Source: Unio delphinus (taxonomy: Eukaryota; Mollusca; Bivalvia; Unionida; Unionidae). Taken from it: a stretch of DNA of 64,000 bases. The stretch spans positions 868,001 to 932,000 of the forward strand of contig JAQISU010000033.1 of the NCBI GenBank assembly GCA_029339505.1. Reading direction: 5' to 3'. This document shows, one piece after another, positions 1 to 13,945 of the stretch. Each line of letters starts with the position of its first letter. Position 1 is the stretch's first letter. The notes below the pieces were generated by a model that saw only the letters and a program-made list of their open reading frames with translations, was not told the origin of the DNA and did not search any database. A program made the position numbers and the translations under genes.

Positions 1-1439
<1,439 letters not shown>

Positions 1440-2199
1440 GTGAGTCTAACTGGAGTTTGATTTGGATTCAACAATGTACAAAATTTACTGTTTACATACA
1501 TTTTGACAATTTGTCTAATGTTTATGTCATCAGTAGAAAAATAAATTCGTCAATAGGCATTTTCTCACTTTTGTGTTGAGCCTGCAATGGATGCTAAACC
1601 GGGTTGTCTCAGTAATAATATAGAGTTATGTGTACAACTGTTGGCACAGTAAATTTTTTGTTTATAAGTTAATGTGTTTACCATCTTAAAATTTATATTT
1701 ATCAAATTTTTGATATTTTTGCTTTAAAATGCACATTCATTGAAATTTTTAACAAAAATACAGGTGCAATATTCTTTGAGGCTGACAAATTACAATGTGG
1801 GATGTAAGAACATTTACATGGACTATTCATAACACAATTTAAAATGTTTATATGTGGCTGTGATATAATAAAAAAAACAGGCTTATAGTAGACTGAAATG
1901 CATTTAAAATGACACATGCTATATTGTCACAAACACCTGAATCATTTGCATGTTTGGTGGTTCTGTGAATAACCGGGTGCGTACAGTAGATTACACCAGC
2001 CTGGAAAAATCGTCAGGCTCACACAGTCATGGGATTCGTATGTTGATAGCAAAAGGCCATTTAGCTGTGGTACCATGTTACAATGGATAGAAACTATCCA
2101 AATTTTTGGGGCCTGTGCTATGAGTAATTAAACCCACCCCACTCACCCACAAACATCCTGACCCAGTCACCGATAATGCTACAGTGGTGCATATAAATG
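1440..2199. other. No recognisable feature
   Basis: AT-rich unique-looking sequence. I recognise no gene, RNA or repeat in it. Confidence 0.5.
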
Positions 2200-4228
2200 A
2201 TATGAATGCTTTGGTTAACCAAAGGCTAAGGAAGCAAACCCTATAAGACAATCCGGAGTGGTGACCCTAAGACAACTGGACGATGTACTACATCCCCTTC
2301 TAGTAACTCGTTGGTCTGGAGAGGGATGGACTCCACCAGATGACTTTTGCCCAAGACACACTGATAATGCTGAACAAATCTAAAGTTACCATACCGGATT
2401 GGTCTTCGCCCGGGTCAACAAGGAAAGCGCATCACCTGCCGTCGTCATGCAGGACGGTGTTGACAATTGTGCTACTGGTACTTTGCATAAAATCAGAGCG
2501 AGAAACTGCATTGCCATCTGGAACATTATAACTCTGTCGCAAATTGGAAGACTCCAAGAGTTGACACATAAGCAGGAACAATACACATGGCAGATTCTGG
2601 AATTCTGTGAAGTCAGATGGAAAGCCCTAGAAAAACAGCAAACTGAAGATGAGCATATATTCTACTATTGTGGAGAGTTGGACAAGTCCATAAATGGTGT
2701 AGGCTTCCTTGTAAACGAAGCCATCAAGGGATCTGTGCTTGAATGCCTCCCCATATCTAGCAACATCGTCTCCATTCGTCTGAAAGCATCTCCCTGTTAC
2801 ATCACAATTATCCAAGTCGATGCTGTAACTACCGATCGTGATCATGACGAAATAGAGGCGTTTTACAACAAATTCCAGGGTATTCTAAACACTGGTCAGT
2901 AAAAAGACATCCAAGGAGACTGGAAAGCCAATGTTGGCAAAAATACTCTAAAAGACTGGGATGATTATTGTGGACATTCTTGCAATGAGCTTACCAATAA
3001 AAGAGGAATACGGCTGCTGGATTTCGTAAGCTACAGCAACTTGGTACTAGCCAGCACCTTGGGCGAACATAAAGCTTCACGATGCTGGACATGACACGCA
3101 TCAAATAGAACCCATCATAACCAAATCGACTGCATGCTGGTTCAAAACCGTTACCGATCTGGCGGCAATAGAGCAAAAACAAGGATCCTCCCAGGTGATG
3201 ATGTTGGGAGTGATCACGGCCTCATTAATATGAACTTCTGAGAAGGCCACAGTGACGAAGTACAACATGGGTCAAACGTTTACCAATATCATCAAGCTTC
3301 TGTACGCCAAGGCTATCACTGCAGTAATTGTTTAAGGTTATGTGGTGGACTGGTTCCAGACAACAGTTGGAGAACGTCAATGCTGTCTCCTGTCACCGAT
3401 GCTTTTCCACTTCTGCTTAGAGTGCAACATGAGCGAAGCCCTGGAAAACCACTGTGGGACAGTCCGCATTGGAGGGCGTAATATCACCAACAGACGACAT
3501 TGATGACCTGGCTGGCGGTGAAGACGAATTTGCCACCTTAGTGTTTTTTTTTTATGGGTTAACGCCATTTGTCAGCACCATACAAGTTGTACATTGCAGC
3601 CAGTATTACTGGTGGAGGAAGAACCCGGGAAAACCCCCAGAAAGAACCACCGACCCACAAGAAGCTACTGGCAAGCTTTCTCACATAACTACATTAGCCG
3701 AATCTTAGATTCGAAACCAAGCAGACGGAGGTGAGATGACAATGATCCGTAACGGACAGCGCTTTAGACCATTCGGCCACTCGGGGCACCTCCACCTTAG
3801 TGAAGAACCTGGTTGAAATATTTCCAGACAAGGAGATAAGCGCTAAGAAGACAAAGCTAATGTCAAATAGCGGCAAACAAATCCAAGCCAAGATTAAAGT
3901 CAGAGGACAGGAAATGGAAACTGAGCCAGTTCAGATATATTGGTTTCATAATCCCCGAAGAGGGATCAAGAGCGGAAATTTTGACACGAGCAGCACAAAC
4001 AACGGCAGCTATTACAAAGCTAAGACCTATCTGGATAGACAAGAATATATGTCTGAAAGCTAAATTCAATCTATTGAGAGCACTAGTCATCTCTATATTT
4101 TTGTATGCATGTGAGGCATGGACAGTGACAGCAGAATCACAACGAAGAATCCAGGCACTTGAAATGAGATGCTACATAATCACCCTTGGCTTCTCTTACA
4201 TCGACCACATCACAACTGAAGAAGGATT
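2200..4228 (+). mobile_element. RTE-clade LINE, decayed, with a nested SINE
   Basis: This is a broken non-LTR retrotransposon of the RTE type. Frames at 2399-2902 and on to about 3240 encode an AP endonuclease-like domain: a start like 'NCIAIWNIITL', then 'EVRW', 'GVGFLVNE', 'IIQVDA', 'GDWKANVGKN', 'NQIDCMLV' and a terminal 'GSDHGLI'. Most of the reverse transcriptase is deleted at about 3240-3265. The remaining RT part (3290-3540, 3800-4228) carries 'CLLSPMLF', a degraded 'DDID' segment, and the family C-terminal block 'FLYACEAWTVTAESQRRIQA' followed by a 'DHITTEE' block. Stops and frame changes are frequent. A SINE at 3544-3791 splits it. The sequence at about 2215-2400 resembles the 5' leader of these elements, so the left edge is approximate. 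Confidence 0.85.
3544..3791 (-). mobile_element. tRNA-derived SINE (family B) inserted in the RTE LINE
   Basis: The minus strand starts with a tRNA-like head (box A near 3755-3790, box B around the 'ttcgaatct'-like stretch near 3710) and ends in poly-A, seen as a T run at 3544-3553. A perfect 11-bp target duplication, ccaccttagtg, flanks it at 3533-3543 and 3792-3802. The LINE frame resumes directly after it, so this insertion is younger than the LINE. Confidence 0.9.
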
Positions 4229-6092
4229 TTATTTGTATGTCAGTTTTAATGTTTTTGTGTCACACGGATCACGGCAAAATGTCATGGAAATCATTTACAA
4301 AAATTGGCACCCTTATATAAGTATTGGCGCGATTGATGCCTTCTATCCTTTCCCCTCCCCATCCAGTGCTGGCAAATAAAATAGGATCTGGTCAGAAAGA
4401 ACTAATATGCTGACTTCTTTGAAGTGTATGTTTATAATGAAATTGTTTAATGCAAGAACACACAAAAGAAGACTGTAGAAGAAGATGTCTGCAGCCATTT
4501 TATCATTTTAACTACGGCACATTGGTTAATTTAATATCTTGTCTGCGATATAAAATACTAGCAGTCTAGCGACAAGAAGAAGTTCGCAAGATGAAATATT
4601 GAATGAGACTTGGTTTGGCTTGATGTTGTGAGGATAAACACCACGTTTCAGCTGTACATAGCGACCACCATATTATGACCCCGGGAAGAACCATTGACAA
4701 TGCAAAACTGCTGACGTGTTTTCACTGATACACAGGATGGTCGAAAGAGACTCGAAATCACGTGGACAGAGCACATGTGGCTGATGCTAGCTAACTGTTG
4801 CAACAAAAAAGTCAGATTCTGAAGGAGAAGAAAGCCATACCAAATGTCTAAAAGTTCCTCTGATTACTCCTATGGTATAAGACTCGAGATAAGTAGTGTC
4901 CATCCACTTCGTTCCACACCTGACCCTCACTCTGAAGCTGCTGTTCCCGTCCAAGTAGATACCCTACCGTAATATGTGGCTCGTTATGCTCCTGATATGT
5001 TCTCTATTCATGAAGCCATTGTTAAATTTACTGCATTGCACCAAACTGAAGTTACCGAATTTGAAACTTAAGAATTGCACGAATTTTGCCTGCCGAGACA
5101 AAGTTACACTGACCCACGTTTTGTGGTACTTCCGTAGTGATACAGGATACATGACTGTACGATACATTCCTTCATTACTTTGAGAAGAGTTGCAAAGATA
5201 GTTTATGACTATTTTTTAGATTATAACGTGACTATTGACCAAGACAGCCTGCATAATCCCAATAATCAGGAGATGGACGACGATGGCGACAGACTTAATT
5301 CACTGATAACAACGGAGTAAACCAGTAATAGTAAAAAAACCTTTTTTTAAAAAATCCTGATTATTTTAAATGAATATTTTTTTAAAATTACTGATGCCTA
5401 TGTATATTTCATTTGTTTCAAATAATCTAATGTTTGATGGAGGTATTACATGCATTCCGCTTTTAAAATAATATCAGTCTAATTGAATAAAAAGTGTACA
5501 GATTTAGTACAACATAGCAATATGAGTATTGTAGATTTCTATCAAAGCGTTTATATTATCCCATTTAGCATCACTAGCGTGGTGTGCCGGTGAGACTTCA
5601 TCGGGAAAAAAATGAGTTCATTTTGTTCGTCTCAGGGCACCAGGTGAACGGCAACGTGTCGTTCCCTGTGATATTTACACCGAATACCGAATTTTCCTTT
5701 TAAGAAACATTTGGAATCTATTTAATTGTTTCAAATTTATAGGACTGGGATTCGTGACGTATCACAAAGTGAACGAATACTAATCATTTTGGACGATTGC
5801 AAAGATGTTGCGACGTACTTCTGCTCACGTCAAATCTAATTCCATCCAACTCCATTGAAATCTCATTAGAAATGCCACTGCAATAACATTGCTTTGTCAG
5901 GTGTACACAAATCATGCCTAGTTGCGGCAGTGCAAAACAAACCCTGTTACGAGGTAATGCAGATAGGAAAATGGTTACAATTGTTTCAAAATCGATCAGT
6001 TTACTTTCGCTATGGCAGAAAGGTGATCGATCAATTTCTAGATATTTCTATCATAATACTCTGGTCCATTTCGAAATAATGCAAACGCTATG
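4229..6092. other. Mostly unannotated; contains a decayed open frame
   Basis: Outside the decayed frame described at 4826-5320 I see nothing I can name. The sequence becomes AT-rich after 5320. Confidence 0.4.
4826..5320 (+). pseudogene. Possible decayed coding remnant of unknown identity
   Basis: One reading frame of 165 codons reads like protein for long stretches but is interrupted by stops at 4970, 5069, 5135 and 5138, and ends at 5318. The piece after the first stop includes 'DMFSIHEAIVKFTALHQTEV', and the tail includes 'VYDYFLDYN' and an acidic 'DDDGD' stretch. I do not recognise the family. It could be a dead transposon or processed gene, or chance. The overlapping uninterrupted frame at 4974-5183 is less protein-like. 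Confidence 0.25.
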
Positions 6093-6264
6093 GTAGATTA
6101 CGAATTGCTGAGTACAAATTGTATGGAAATATGGAAACCTGTCTAAAAATGGATGAACACAAGTAAAGCCCATTTGGAAGCATTGCAAAAATATCGTAGA
6201 TGAAGGATTGCTGGGTACATGAAGTATGGATATATGGGAACCAGTCTAAAATAGGATGAACACA
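6093..6264. repeat. Two diverged copies of a ~70-bp segment
   Basis: The segment at 6093-6162 (from gtagattacgaattgctg to gatgaacacaa) recurs in diverged form at 6196-6264, with a period of about 103 bp. Confidence 0.6.
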
Positions 6265-6309
6265 AAATTAAAGCATAAAATTAAAGCATATACTGGTTTC
6301 ACAATCATG

Positions 6310-6705
6310 TCTCTTGACCTAGAGTGGTCGTTTTGAGGCACTGCGCTGCTGCACAACTGACCAGTTCCCTCCACTTGTCTCTATCATGTGTCAATGCCTG
6401 CCTCTGCAAAACGTTTCCTGGTCAATTATGTGATGTTGTCAGTACACTTTTTTTCTATGTCTACCCCTCTTTCTGCCACATTGGACGCTGCCCTTCAGTA
6501 ATGTTGTGGTTAGACCGTTGGCTCTAGTGACATGGCCATACCATTTCAGCTTTCTCCTTTTGACGGTGGTGAGGAGGTCTTCATAATGGCTTACTTTGTT
6601 TTGTGCCTGATGGTGTTACGCACTTCTTCATTTGTGATGTGGTCCATGTAAGAGATGCCAATGATGGTTCTGTAGCATCACCATAAATGGCCAAATCCTC
6701 CTGGC
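6310..6705 (-). mobile_element. RTE LINE 3'-terminal fragment
   Basis: Read on the minus strand this encodes the C-terminal tail of the same kind of RTE element as at 2200-4228: 'ISYMDHITNEEVRNTIRHKT', then after frame changes a block for 'KRRK...GMAMSLEPT' and an 'RFAEAGID' end. Stops and shifts are common. It overlaps the family region where the copy at 2200-4228 stops. Confidence 0.7.
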
Positions 6706-7578
6706 AGTGGACCAGTTCATCTATCTTGTCAGCACATTGTCATGTCCAGTCCCCATTGATGAGGATTTCAAGGCCATAGTTGCTAAAGTAAGTGTGGCCT
6801 TCGGCAGACTGCTTACGAATTCGTGAAAATACAAAAGGGTCGATGGACAAACAAAACGTGAGGTCAATAATACAATTGTGTTTGCCGACACCGTAAGTTT
6901 GCATTAATAGCCTTAACGGTGTACAGACGCCATTCAATCAAACGTATTCATTTTTACGTTGGGTGCCTGAGAGAACCTATAAGATAACAGGACATGATCC
7001 TAGAGACTTGAGGGTCACACACGGGCAAGCGTTCCGACTCTGAGTCTTGTGAAGATTACAGACAGGATCTCTGCACCATTCATATTTTTTATCCATTCGG
7101 GAGCTGCACACTTTAAACGGAAGAGAATTGCAGAGGCAGTGCAGAAGCGCAAATAGCGAAAATCTAAGATCTACGGCACGTTTTATATTGATTAAGCAAA
7201 CCCAAACGGCATCTTTTGTGAGGTATGACACATAGTTCAAGGCGCCCATACGAGAAAGTAACTTTATGTACATGATTTTGTCATTTACTATACAAACGAA
7301 ATTTGACAGAGACATACAGCATTGTATTGCACAAGACTCAAATGTATGTTAAATTAATTACGATAAGAATTACAAACTGTATAAGAAGAGAACAATAGAA
7401 CCTTAAATTGAGAGAAACTTTTTTGTCAAACATGGAAATATGGATAAAAAAAAAGATATAAGGACTATTGTTTTGAAAACGGGAGAATGATAATAATTAA
7501 AAATAAATGTCACGGTTAAATACCGAACTCTGTTTTGTATTAATGTGTTAAAGTGATGCATCGTGGAAATGTTCCTCT
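6706..7578. other. No recognisable feature
   Basis: Open frames here (for example minus 6977-7315) show no domain I know, and I see no repeat. Confidence 0.4.
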
Positions 7579-7590
7579 TCAGCGAAGATA

Positions 7591-7918
7591 TTAACCGCTC
7601 CGGTGGCCTAGTGGTTAGAGCGTCCGTCGCGGAAGCGGGAGGTCCTGAGTCCGATACTTGGCTGAGTCATACCAAAGACTTACAAAACTGGTACTAACAG
7701 CTGCCTCGCTTGACGCTCAGCATTAAGAGGTTAGTGTTAGAACTGGTCGGCCTGGTGTCAGGATAATGTGACTGGGTGGGACATCATGCTACATGTCTGC
7801 GGCATGATGATCCAGTGCTAGTCATCTCTATAAACTGCCTCACTGCATACATCGTAGCGATATGACTGAAAAATTGTTAAAGCTACGTTAAAAATCCTTA
7901 TCAAACAAACAAACAAAA
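7591..7918 (+). mobile_element. tRNA-derived SINE (family A), full length with target duplication
   Basis: The head at about 7594-7660 is tRNA-like: box A in ggtggcctagtggttagag, and a mutated box B near 7650. The body contains the family core ctgggtgggacatcatgcta and ends in a (caaa)n tail at 7900-7918. A perfect 12-bp target duplication, tcagcgaagata, lies at 7579-7590 and 7919-7930. It is the best preserved of the family A copies in this window. It is not a functional tRNA gene. Confidence 0.93.
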
Positions 7919-7930
7919 TCAGCGAAGATA

Positions 7931-8660
7931 CATGAATAGGAAATGAGCTTAAAAAATGCAAGGCAATTTAATTACACATTTTATCCATTGACCTGAATTA
8001 GATAATTGACGGATGCAGTAACAATGAAACTTTAAAGCAAAAAATGATATCATTATTTGAATGGCTTTATATATGCACGCTTGGTGTTAGAAACAGCTTC
8101 TTGGTTAGTGTGCATCAGAAAACAATTGATGGTACAATTGAGCTTTTTGTGTTCATATTAAAATGCAACCATTAATTTTAATTAAACGTTTATGTACTTT
8201 GTATTTTTACGAATTGGCACAAAGAGCCAGTTATTTTCCAGATGTAAGCTTGATCTTTATAAACTTGATTTACATTAATCATCTTTTGCATGCAAGGTTG
8301 TCAGTTACGTGTCAGTTTCTATTGTAATTAGGTATTCATAACACGTTGTGCAATTACATGGCTCATTACAGATATAAACTAATATACTGCAGGTGTCTAA
8401 GGTAAATCGTGGAAAAAAGTAATTGTGCTTGCTTGGGAGATATTATGACAAGAATAGTCTTTCTAGTTTCTTGGACTCGTACAACATTTTGTATAAAATA
8501 TGTGGTCCTGCTATAAGATATACGATATATTTCCTTGAATGGACGCAGCGTGTAAATTCTATTTTGTCACTAATTTCTATCTTACTATATATTAGGGCAA
8601 TACTTTTTTAAACAACAGAACCCAACGATTTTAACGGGGGGTGGGGGTGGGTCTTTCTTT
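7931..8660. other. No recognisable feature
   Basis: AT-rich sequence with no gene, RNA or repeat that I recognise. A short GT-rich, G-rich run sits at 8637-8652. Confidence 0.4.
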
Positions 8661-8669
8661 CAGTGTCGG

Positions 8670-9034
8670 GTATTGGATTGATGTTTTACGGCAGAGCAAC
8701 ACACGTTTGTCTTTAATGCCGAGGTAAAAAGTAAATTGTTTTGTTCTAAGACACTGATAGCTGACCTGAGCTGATCCAATTCTAAAATTCGAATCCGTAC
8801 CATTTTACTCGCAAGTCTGGCACTCGAGCCACACAGCAACGGCCAGTATAGCTGGTGGATGAAGGTCCCGGGAAAGCCCCAGTAAGAACCACTGAAGAAA
8901 CTTCTTGCAAGATTTATCACTTACCTACAATATTCGAATTCGAGACTCGAACTAATATGGACATGGGTGAGATGGCGGTGACTGGTAAAGGCGAGCGCTT
9001 TAGCTCACTAGACCACAATTGGCTCCGGTGTGCC
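8670..9034 (-). mobile_element. SINE family B copy, with an enlarged middle
   Basis: The tRNA-like head is at 8930-9034 on the minus strand, with a box-B-like gag-tct-cga stretch near 8945. The body shared with the other B copies (gccagta, ggtggatgaaggtcccggga) is at 8835-8890. The 3' end-like part near 8675-8695 lies further away than in other copies, so the middle is longer or contains an insertion. No clear target duplication was seen. Confidence 0.7.
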
Positions 9035-9373
9035 ATTTTAACAGTGGTGCTATCATATGCCATTTACAACGTAACCTGACATAAATTCCGTGGACAAAAA
9101 AGTTATTTTCGTTTCTGAAATGGCAACTCTGACCTGCATTGAGGGTCAATACCATAAGACATATGAAGGTTCTGAAGTTAACGTTTTCACGTAATGGGTA
9201 AACTAAATATAGATTTAACTTAGGTTTTATTCAAACAGGAACATGTATTTGTACCTCCGCTTAGTAGACGTTGGTTACAACACAATTACGTCATTCGTTT
9301 GAACAAAGCATACGCGAACTTTGTCCTCAGTTACATTAGATTATGTAAGTTTAGTGACTTTGAACCAGATGTC

Positions 9374-9435
<62 letters not shown>

Positions 9436-9455
9436 AGTAGTAGTAGTAGTGGTGG
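9374..9455. repeat. (TTA)n microsatellite followed by (AGT)n
   Basis: A trinucleotide run of TTA covers 9374-9435 and is followed by a short AGT/GGT run to about 9455. Confidence 0.95.
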
Positions 9456-9640
9456 TATTACGATGTAGAATTGCATATCGTTTAAAATGTAGCATGCGAA
9501 AATGCACTACGTTGTATTGAAAAGGTAAAGGGTGCTACACAAATGAGTCAATGATAGCAACGGACTTTTTTTTTCCAAAGAGTAATCATTGTAAAATGCG
9601 GTTAAATTAAAATAAACATTTATTGAGTGTTATTGCATTA

Positions 9641-9728
9641 TATTGACCTCGAACGAAACTATTATATATTATACTTTGTCCTCAGTTATATTAAATGCAT
9701 TATATAGTAGTTTCGTTCGAGGTCAATA
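9641..9728. repeat. 28-bp inverted repeat, hairpin-forming
   Basis: The arm at 9641-9668 and the reverse complement of the arm at 9701-9728 match at 27 of 28 positions; the odd one is a T/C change that still allows a G-U pair. The spacer is 32 bp. Spacer sequence ctttgtcctcagttatatta near 9674 is almost the same as ctttgtcctcagttacatta near 9319. Confidence 0.85.
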
Positions 9729-9735
9729 TTTTTGG

Positions 9736-12700
9736 TCGGTACGTCAAAAAATAGCGTAGCTTGGCATAAGTTCTTGATTATCGAGGTGGTTATCCCGATA
9801 TGTGCCCAAAAATTTAAATGTACATATGTATGACATGTTTTAAACTCGATATATGTTTTCTTGTTTCACCATGATGCTCAATTTTAGGCTGAGTTACAAA
9901 AAGACTTCTAAATATTGCTGATGTTTTTCTTCGAACTTTCTTTCCACGGTTCATCTGCATGATTCGCTTATAAAAATAGGTAGAGGTCAACATCACAAAT
10001 GTTGTGATCAAGGCAGATACATATAATAAATATATACTTTTTTAAAATAAATCATCGCATGTTTTTTTTAATCAAACTGACCAAAGATCGCGACAATACT
10101 ACTTAAAATTGTACTGCTTTGATGTTTGCCATGAAACTTTAAACACACACACACACACACATCCATCCATCCATCCCAAATTCAAGTTGGTCCTAAATAA
10201 AACTGGGGATGCTCAAACATCCAGTATGGCAGTTAAAAAATAATTGTGAATTCCTCAAAAAAACATTTTTAGATTTAAAAAAACGCCAGTCGTTCCGAGG
10301 TACTCTTGTTTAATTTTGCAACCAAATCAGCTTAGAACTTATTCCGTGTTACGTTTCAGTTTTTCGTATATAACCTTTTGTTAAGATATTTCTGCTAATT
10401 AAAAAAAAACATACACTGGCAGTTAACACTGTATTTGTGAGTGATCGACGTGTCGCTGATGAGTCACAATTCTGATAATTTTGATACTGAAATTTTATTC
10501 GAAACGTTCTACCGTAACTGCCAGTGGAATCTTATGCGTCAAGTCCAAGAACAATAATTCTTCTTTTTCCTTATTTTCGTCATAGTTTCTCATTGGTTCT
10601 TCAATGTTGGCCGTTTCTCCTCCTACCTGCATAAGTAAAAAGTGATATCTATCATAAAAACTTCCCGCTGGGTATGACCATTCCGGAAAAAGTCCCTCGT
10701 TTGTCTCAGCTCTGAATTTTTAAAGTTTCGCTGTTCTGCTTTCTTCCTATGTTATGTTCTTAGCTGTATGTCAATTTCAGATTTGGGGCATTGTCAGTTT
10801 TCTCCAAAAAATGTTGTATTTCTCTCTAATCTGTAGACTTGGGGACAGTTTGCATATTTGGAACCAAGCTGACAAATCATACGACACTTTCCCTCTCAAA
10901 CATGAGTGTCAAAATGGTTCTAACTGGGGGTGAGGAGTGTGCATTTTAACTTCAGCTTAGAAGATTTGCGTGGGGTACTTAATCCAACGCTGACTGATTC
11001 ATACCAGGAAAGTTGTAAGACCTAACATTTGCTCGTCACATCTATAAGTTTATCTTAGGAATTTATTATACTTATTACAAGCAGATCACAATTTTAATCA
11101 GATTGCCTCGAGCCAATCCATTTATGCAGTTCGTACCAAAAGCTGTCTTTGCCCGCATAATCCAGGTTGCTGATCTTCATAGATTTGCGTGCGCGTTCAG
11201 GTATACTATACATGCACATGGAACTGAAAATCGATAACTGTACATCCTTACCCATGTCGTCAATCGGTTTTGAGGGATGATAGCTGTAGGCTGTAGCTCT
11301 CGACGATTTATTTCTGTCATGCCTAATTATTTGTTAGGTAACCGATCTATCCTTTTATGATATCGGCCAGATGAGTTCTATTTACTGTGTCGACGCTGTT
11401 AATTACCTGAACAGGTAGTTATGCAATATACTTGCAGACGGATTTCTTTATGGGAACGCTTTCTTCGCATAAATTGTGAACTTTGTTTCGCGTAAAATGG
11501 TTGCAGTATTTTCTTCTGTTATTATTTTAAAATAAATTTGTATCGAAATTTCGTTATAGGTCTCGCCAGATACAATTCTTCGTTTCTCGTCAGGTGACAA
11601 ACCAGCTAAAACTGGTCTGATCGTGCAAGATAATTGTTATAGGGAAGCAATCTTTACTAACAATGAGTCTTTATATACAGTGTCCGTTGCAGTCTGATTT
11701 GATCTTCAGTTACGTAAGGAGATAATTAACCATTAGACTTGCTTAGATCACTGTGCCCCAGACCGAAACTAATTATGAAGCCAGTGAATGGGAGGGGGTA
11801 TGGTATTAGATGAGGAGCAAGATTTAGGGTGCAAGCGACAATTTTTATTCATAAAGTTAAAGCTGCGTTTATACGCCATCTTTTTAACTACAAATCATAT
11901 AAAAATCAAATAAAGTGAGGACAAAAAGGTCCACAAACAGTATACGATTATATTAGTAGCGAAAATCATTACCAGTTCGTATCAAAAGACGTTTATGCAT
12001 CCAAGCCACACATTTATAACGACATTTTTCAAGTTCGTCGGTCATTTTTGACATGTGATACTCACAGTGCAAGCACAAGCCCTTTTCGTATGAGGTAATT
12101 CTACAAATGCAGTGTACTAAACAGGTTGATGCAATTCAAAATAGTTGCGATCAAGCCATTTTGTAACAGTTTACTTTCCTTGAACCACATGTCTATGGGT
12201 GGTTAGCCCTTCGTCCTAGCCGACACTTGATATTTTCGCTGTTTCACTGACTACATACTGCAATGTAACTGTGACAGGTGTAAATACCTCACATCAATAA
12301 TAAGACCGAAACATCTTGTTCACAAATATAGCCATATCTTTAATTGTTAGACAATAACAGCTGTAAAAGGCACGCCATAGTCATGGGACAATTTACGAAA
12401 CTAAGCACTACCACTTTACTACGACTGGGGGCAGTGGAGTTTGTACATGGTATCACGGTACCAATTGTTTTTCCATAGACCTCAATGCTAATATTTGGAG
12501 AGATAAATATATTTTCTATCCTAATTTAGCATGCATCTCACACACTGTTATAGAGAACAATGTTAGATTGTCAATTTGATGATGACAAAACCAGGTACTC
12601 CATTGCATTTAAGAGAGATAACTCTGCTGGAACTAGACAGGGGTATGAGTTATCTAGTCACAACATACTTATTTTCAGTCATGTCTATGACATTTTCAAA

Positions 12701-13140
12701 AAATCATAAAAAATACAAAATATGATCTATATAGGAATTAACATAAATTCACATGTTGCCAAGAGGCTAAACTATTTTTTAAGCCTAACAGAAAGTACAA
12801 CTCTTACATTATCCACCAATCATAGCTCGTGTTGTCCTCTAGTACTGCCTGCAATGGACCCTACACTTTAAGCACCGTCCACCTGGTCATGCGCAATTGG
12901 TACCGTTATACCACATGGTAATGGTTACATACGGTTTTGCTCTAGAGCAGTTAAACAGATCGGTTCGTTGTAATATGCATAGCTGTGTAATAGTAACTAA
13001 GGGAATACGAATATACTTGTTGAGGCACTGATTTCAAGGGGAATAACACATGTGAACCATAAGGCTTGATACTCACAGCAATATAAATATTAAAACAACA
13101 TGATTTATTTATGATATGCACACTTTCCTTAAGCACAAAT
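9736..13140. other. Long stretch with no recognised gene
   Basis: About 3.4 kb without any coding frame or element I can identify. A short (CA)n then (CATC)n run sits at 10143-10172. Confidence 0.4.
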
Positions 13141-13145
13141 TTGTA

Positions 13146-13186
13146 GGGGCCCCGAGTGGCCGAGTGGTATAAAGCGCTTTCCGTCA
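13146..13186 (+). mobile_element. SINE family B head fragment
   Basis: The sequence gccccgagtggccgagtggt and the following aaagcgctttccgtcac match the 5' tRNA-like head of family B on the plus strand. The body is missing after about 13190. Confidence 0.6.
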
Positions 13187-13688
13187 CATCGGTATACGTG
13201 TATAAATGTGACTTCCATAACAACAGTAGTGTTCCCCTCCCCTCTCTTATTATGTGACTACGTAATGTCTTTTCTGGCATTAACTCTGTTAAATGTCTTT
13301 AAATTTACACATGAAAATGTAAATTGAAAAGTAAAGTGAAGACGGGTAAAGGTTTTAAGATGCCTAAAACAATTCTTTGCTTTTATTACATTTATTATTA
13401 ATAATACAATTTTTTTAAAAACATTGTGAGACGCGTGTTTTCTGAATAGTGAGGTGATTGAAAGTCATCCTATGACTGCAAGAGTTATTCGTGGTCACGA
13501 GTTTCCGTTATGTTAGTGTATTCTTATACTGAAATCTTGATGGCTAATATAGCAAATGAAGCTGATAAAGGCGTTTATAATACAATAGCTCCAAGTGATC
13601 GTGAGGTCACTCATACGATATCAATGAAATGCTGAAATTAAAACCAAGTACAACAGTAGGTTGTGCTAGTCGAGAAATCTGTGTTTGT

Positions 13689-13934
13689 TGTTGTAGGGTT
13701 TAACGCCATTTTGCTGCACAAGATAGGCTATATATGGCAGCTAGTATTAATGCTGGAGGAAGAACTTGGGGGAAAAACCGAAAAGAACCACCAACCCACG
13801 ATAAGCTACTGGCAAGCAATCTCGCATACCCACATTGGCCGAATCCGAGACTCGAACCCACGCAGACAGAGGTGAGATGGCAGTGATCCGTAACGGAGAG
13901 TGCTTTAGACCACTCGGACACTCGGAGCCCCCAG
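13689..13934 (-). mobile_element. tRNA-derived SINE (family B), near full length
   Basis: On the minus strand the tRNA-like head lies at about 13850-13930 (box A near 13905-13925, box B in the reverse complement of gagactcgaaccca). The body includes a gccatttt/ggcagctagtatta region near the 3' end. An imperfect 11-bp target duplication (10 of 11) is visible at 13678-13688 and 13935-13945. Confidence 0.88.
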
Positions 13935-13945
13935 TCTGGGTTTGT

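Noticed and set aside
7594..7665. Possible tRNA gene
   Set aside because: The tRNA-like boxes belong to a SINE with a body, a tail and a target duplication; box B is mutated.
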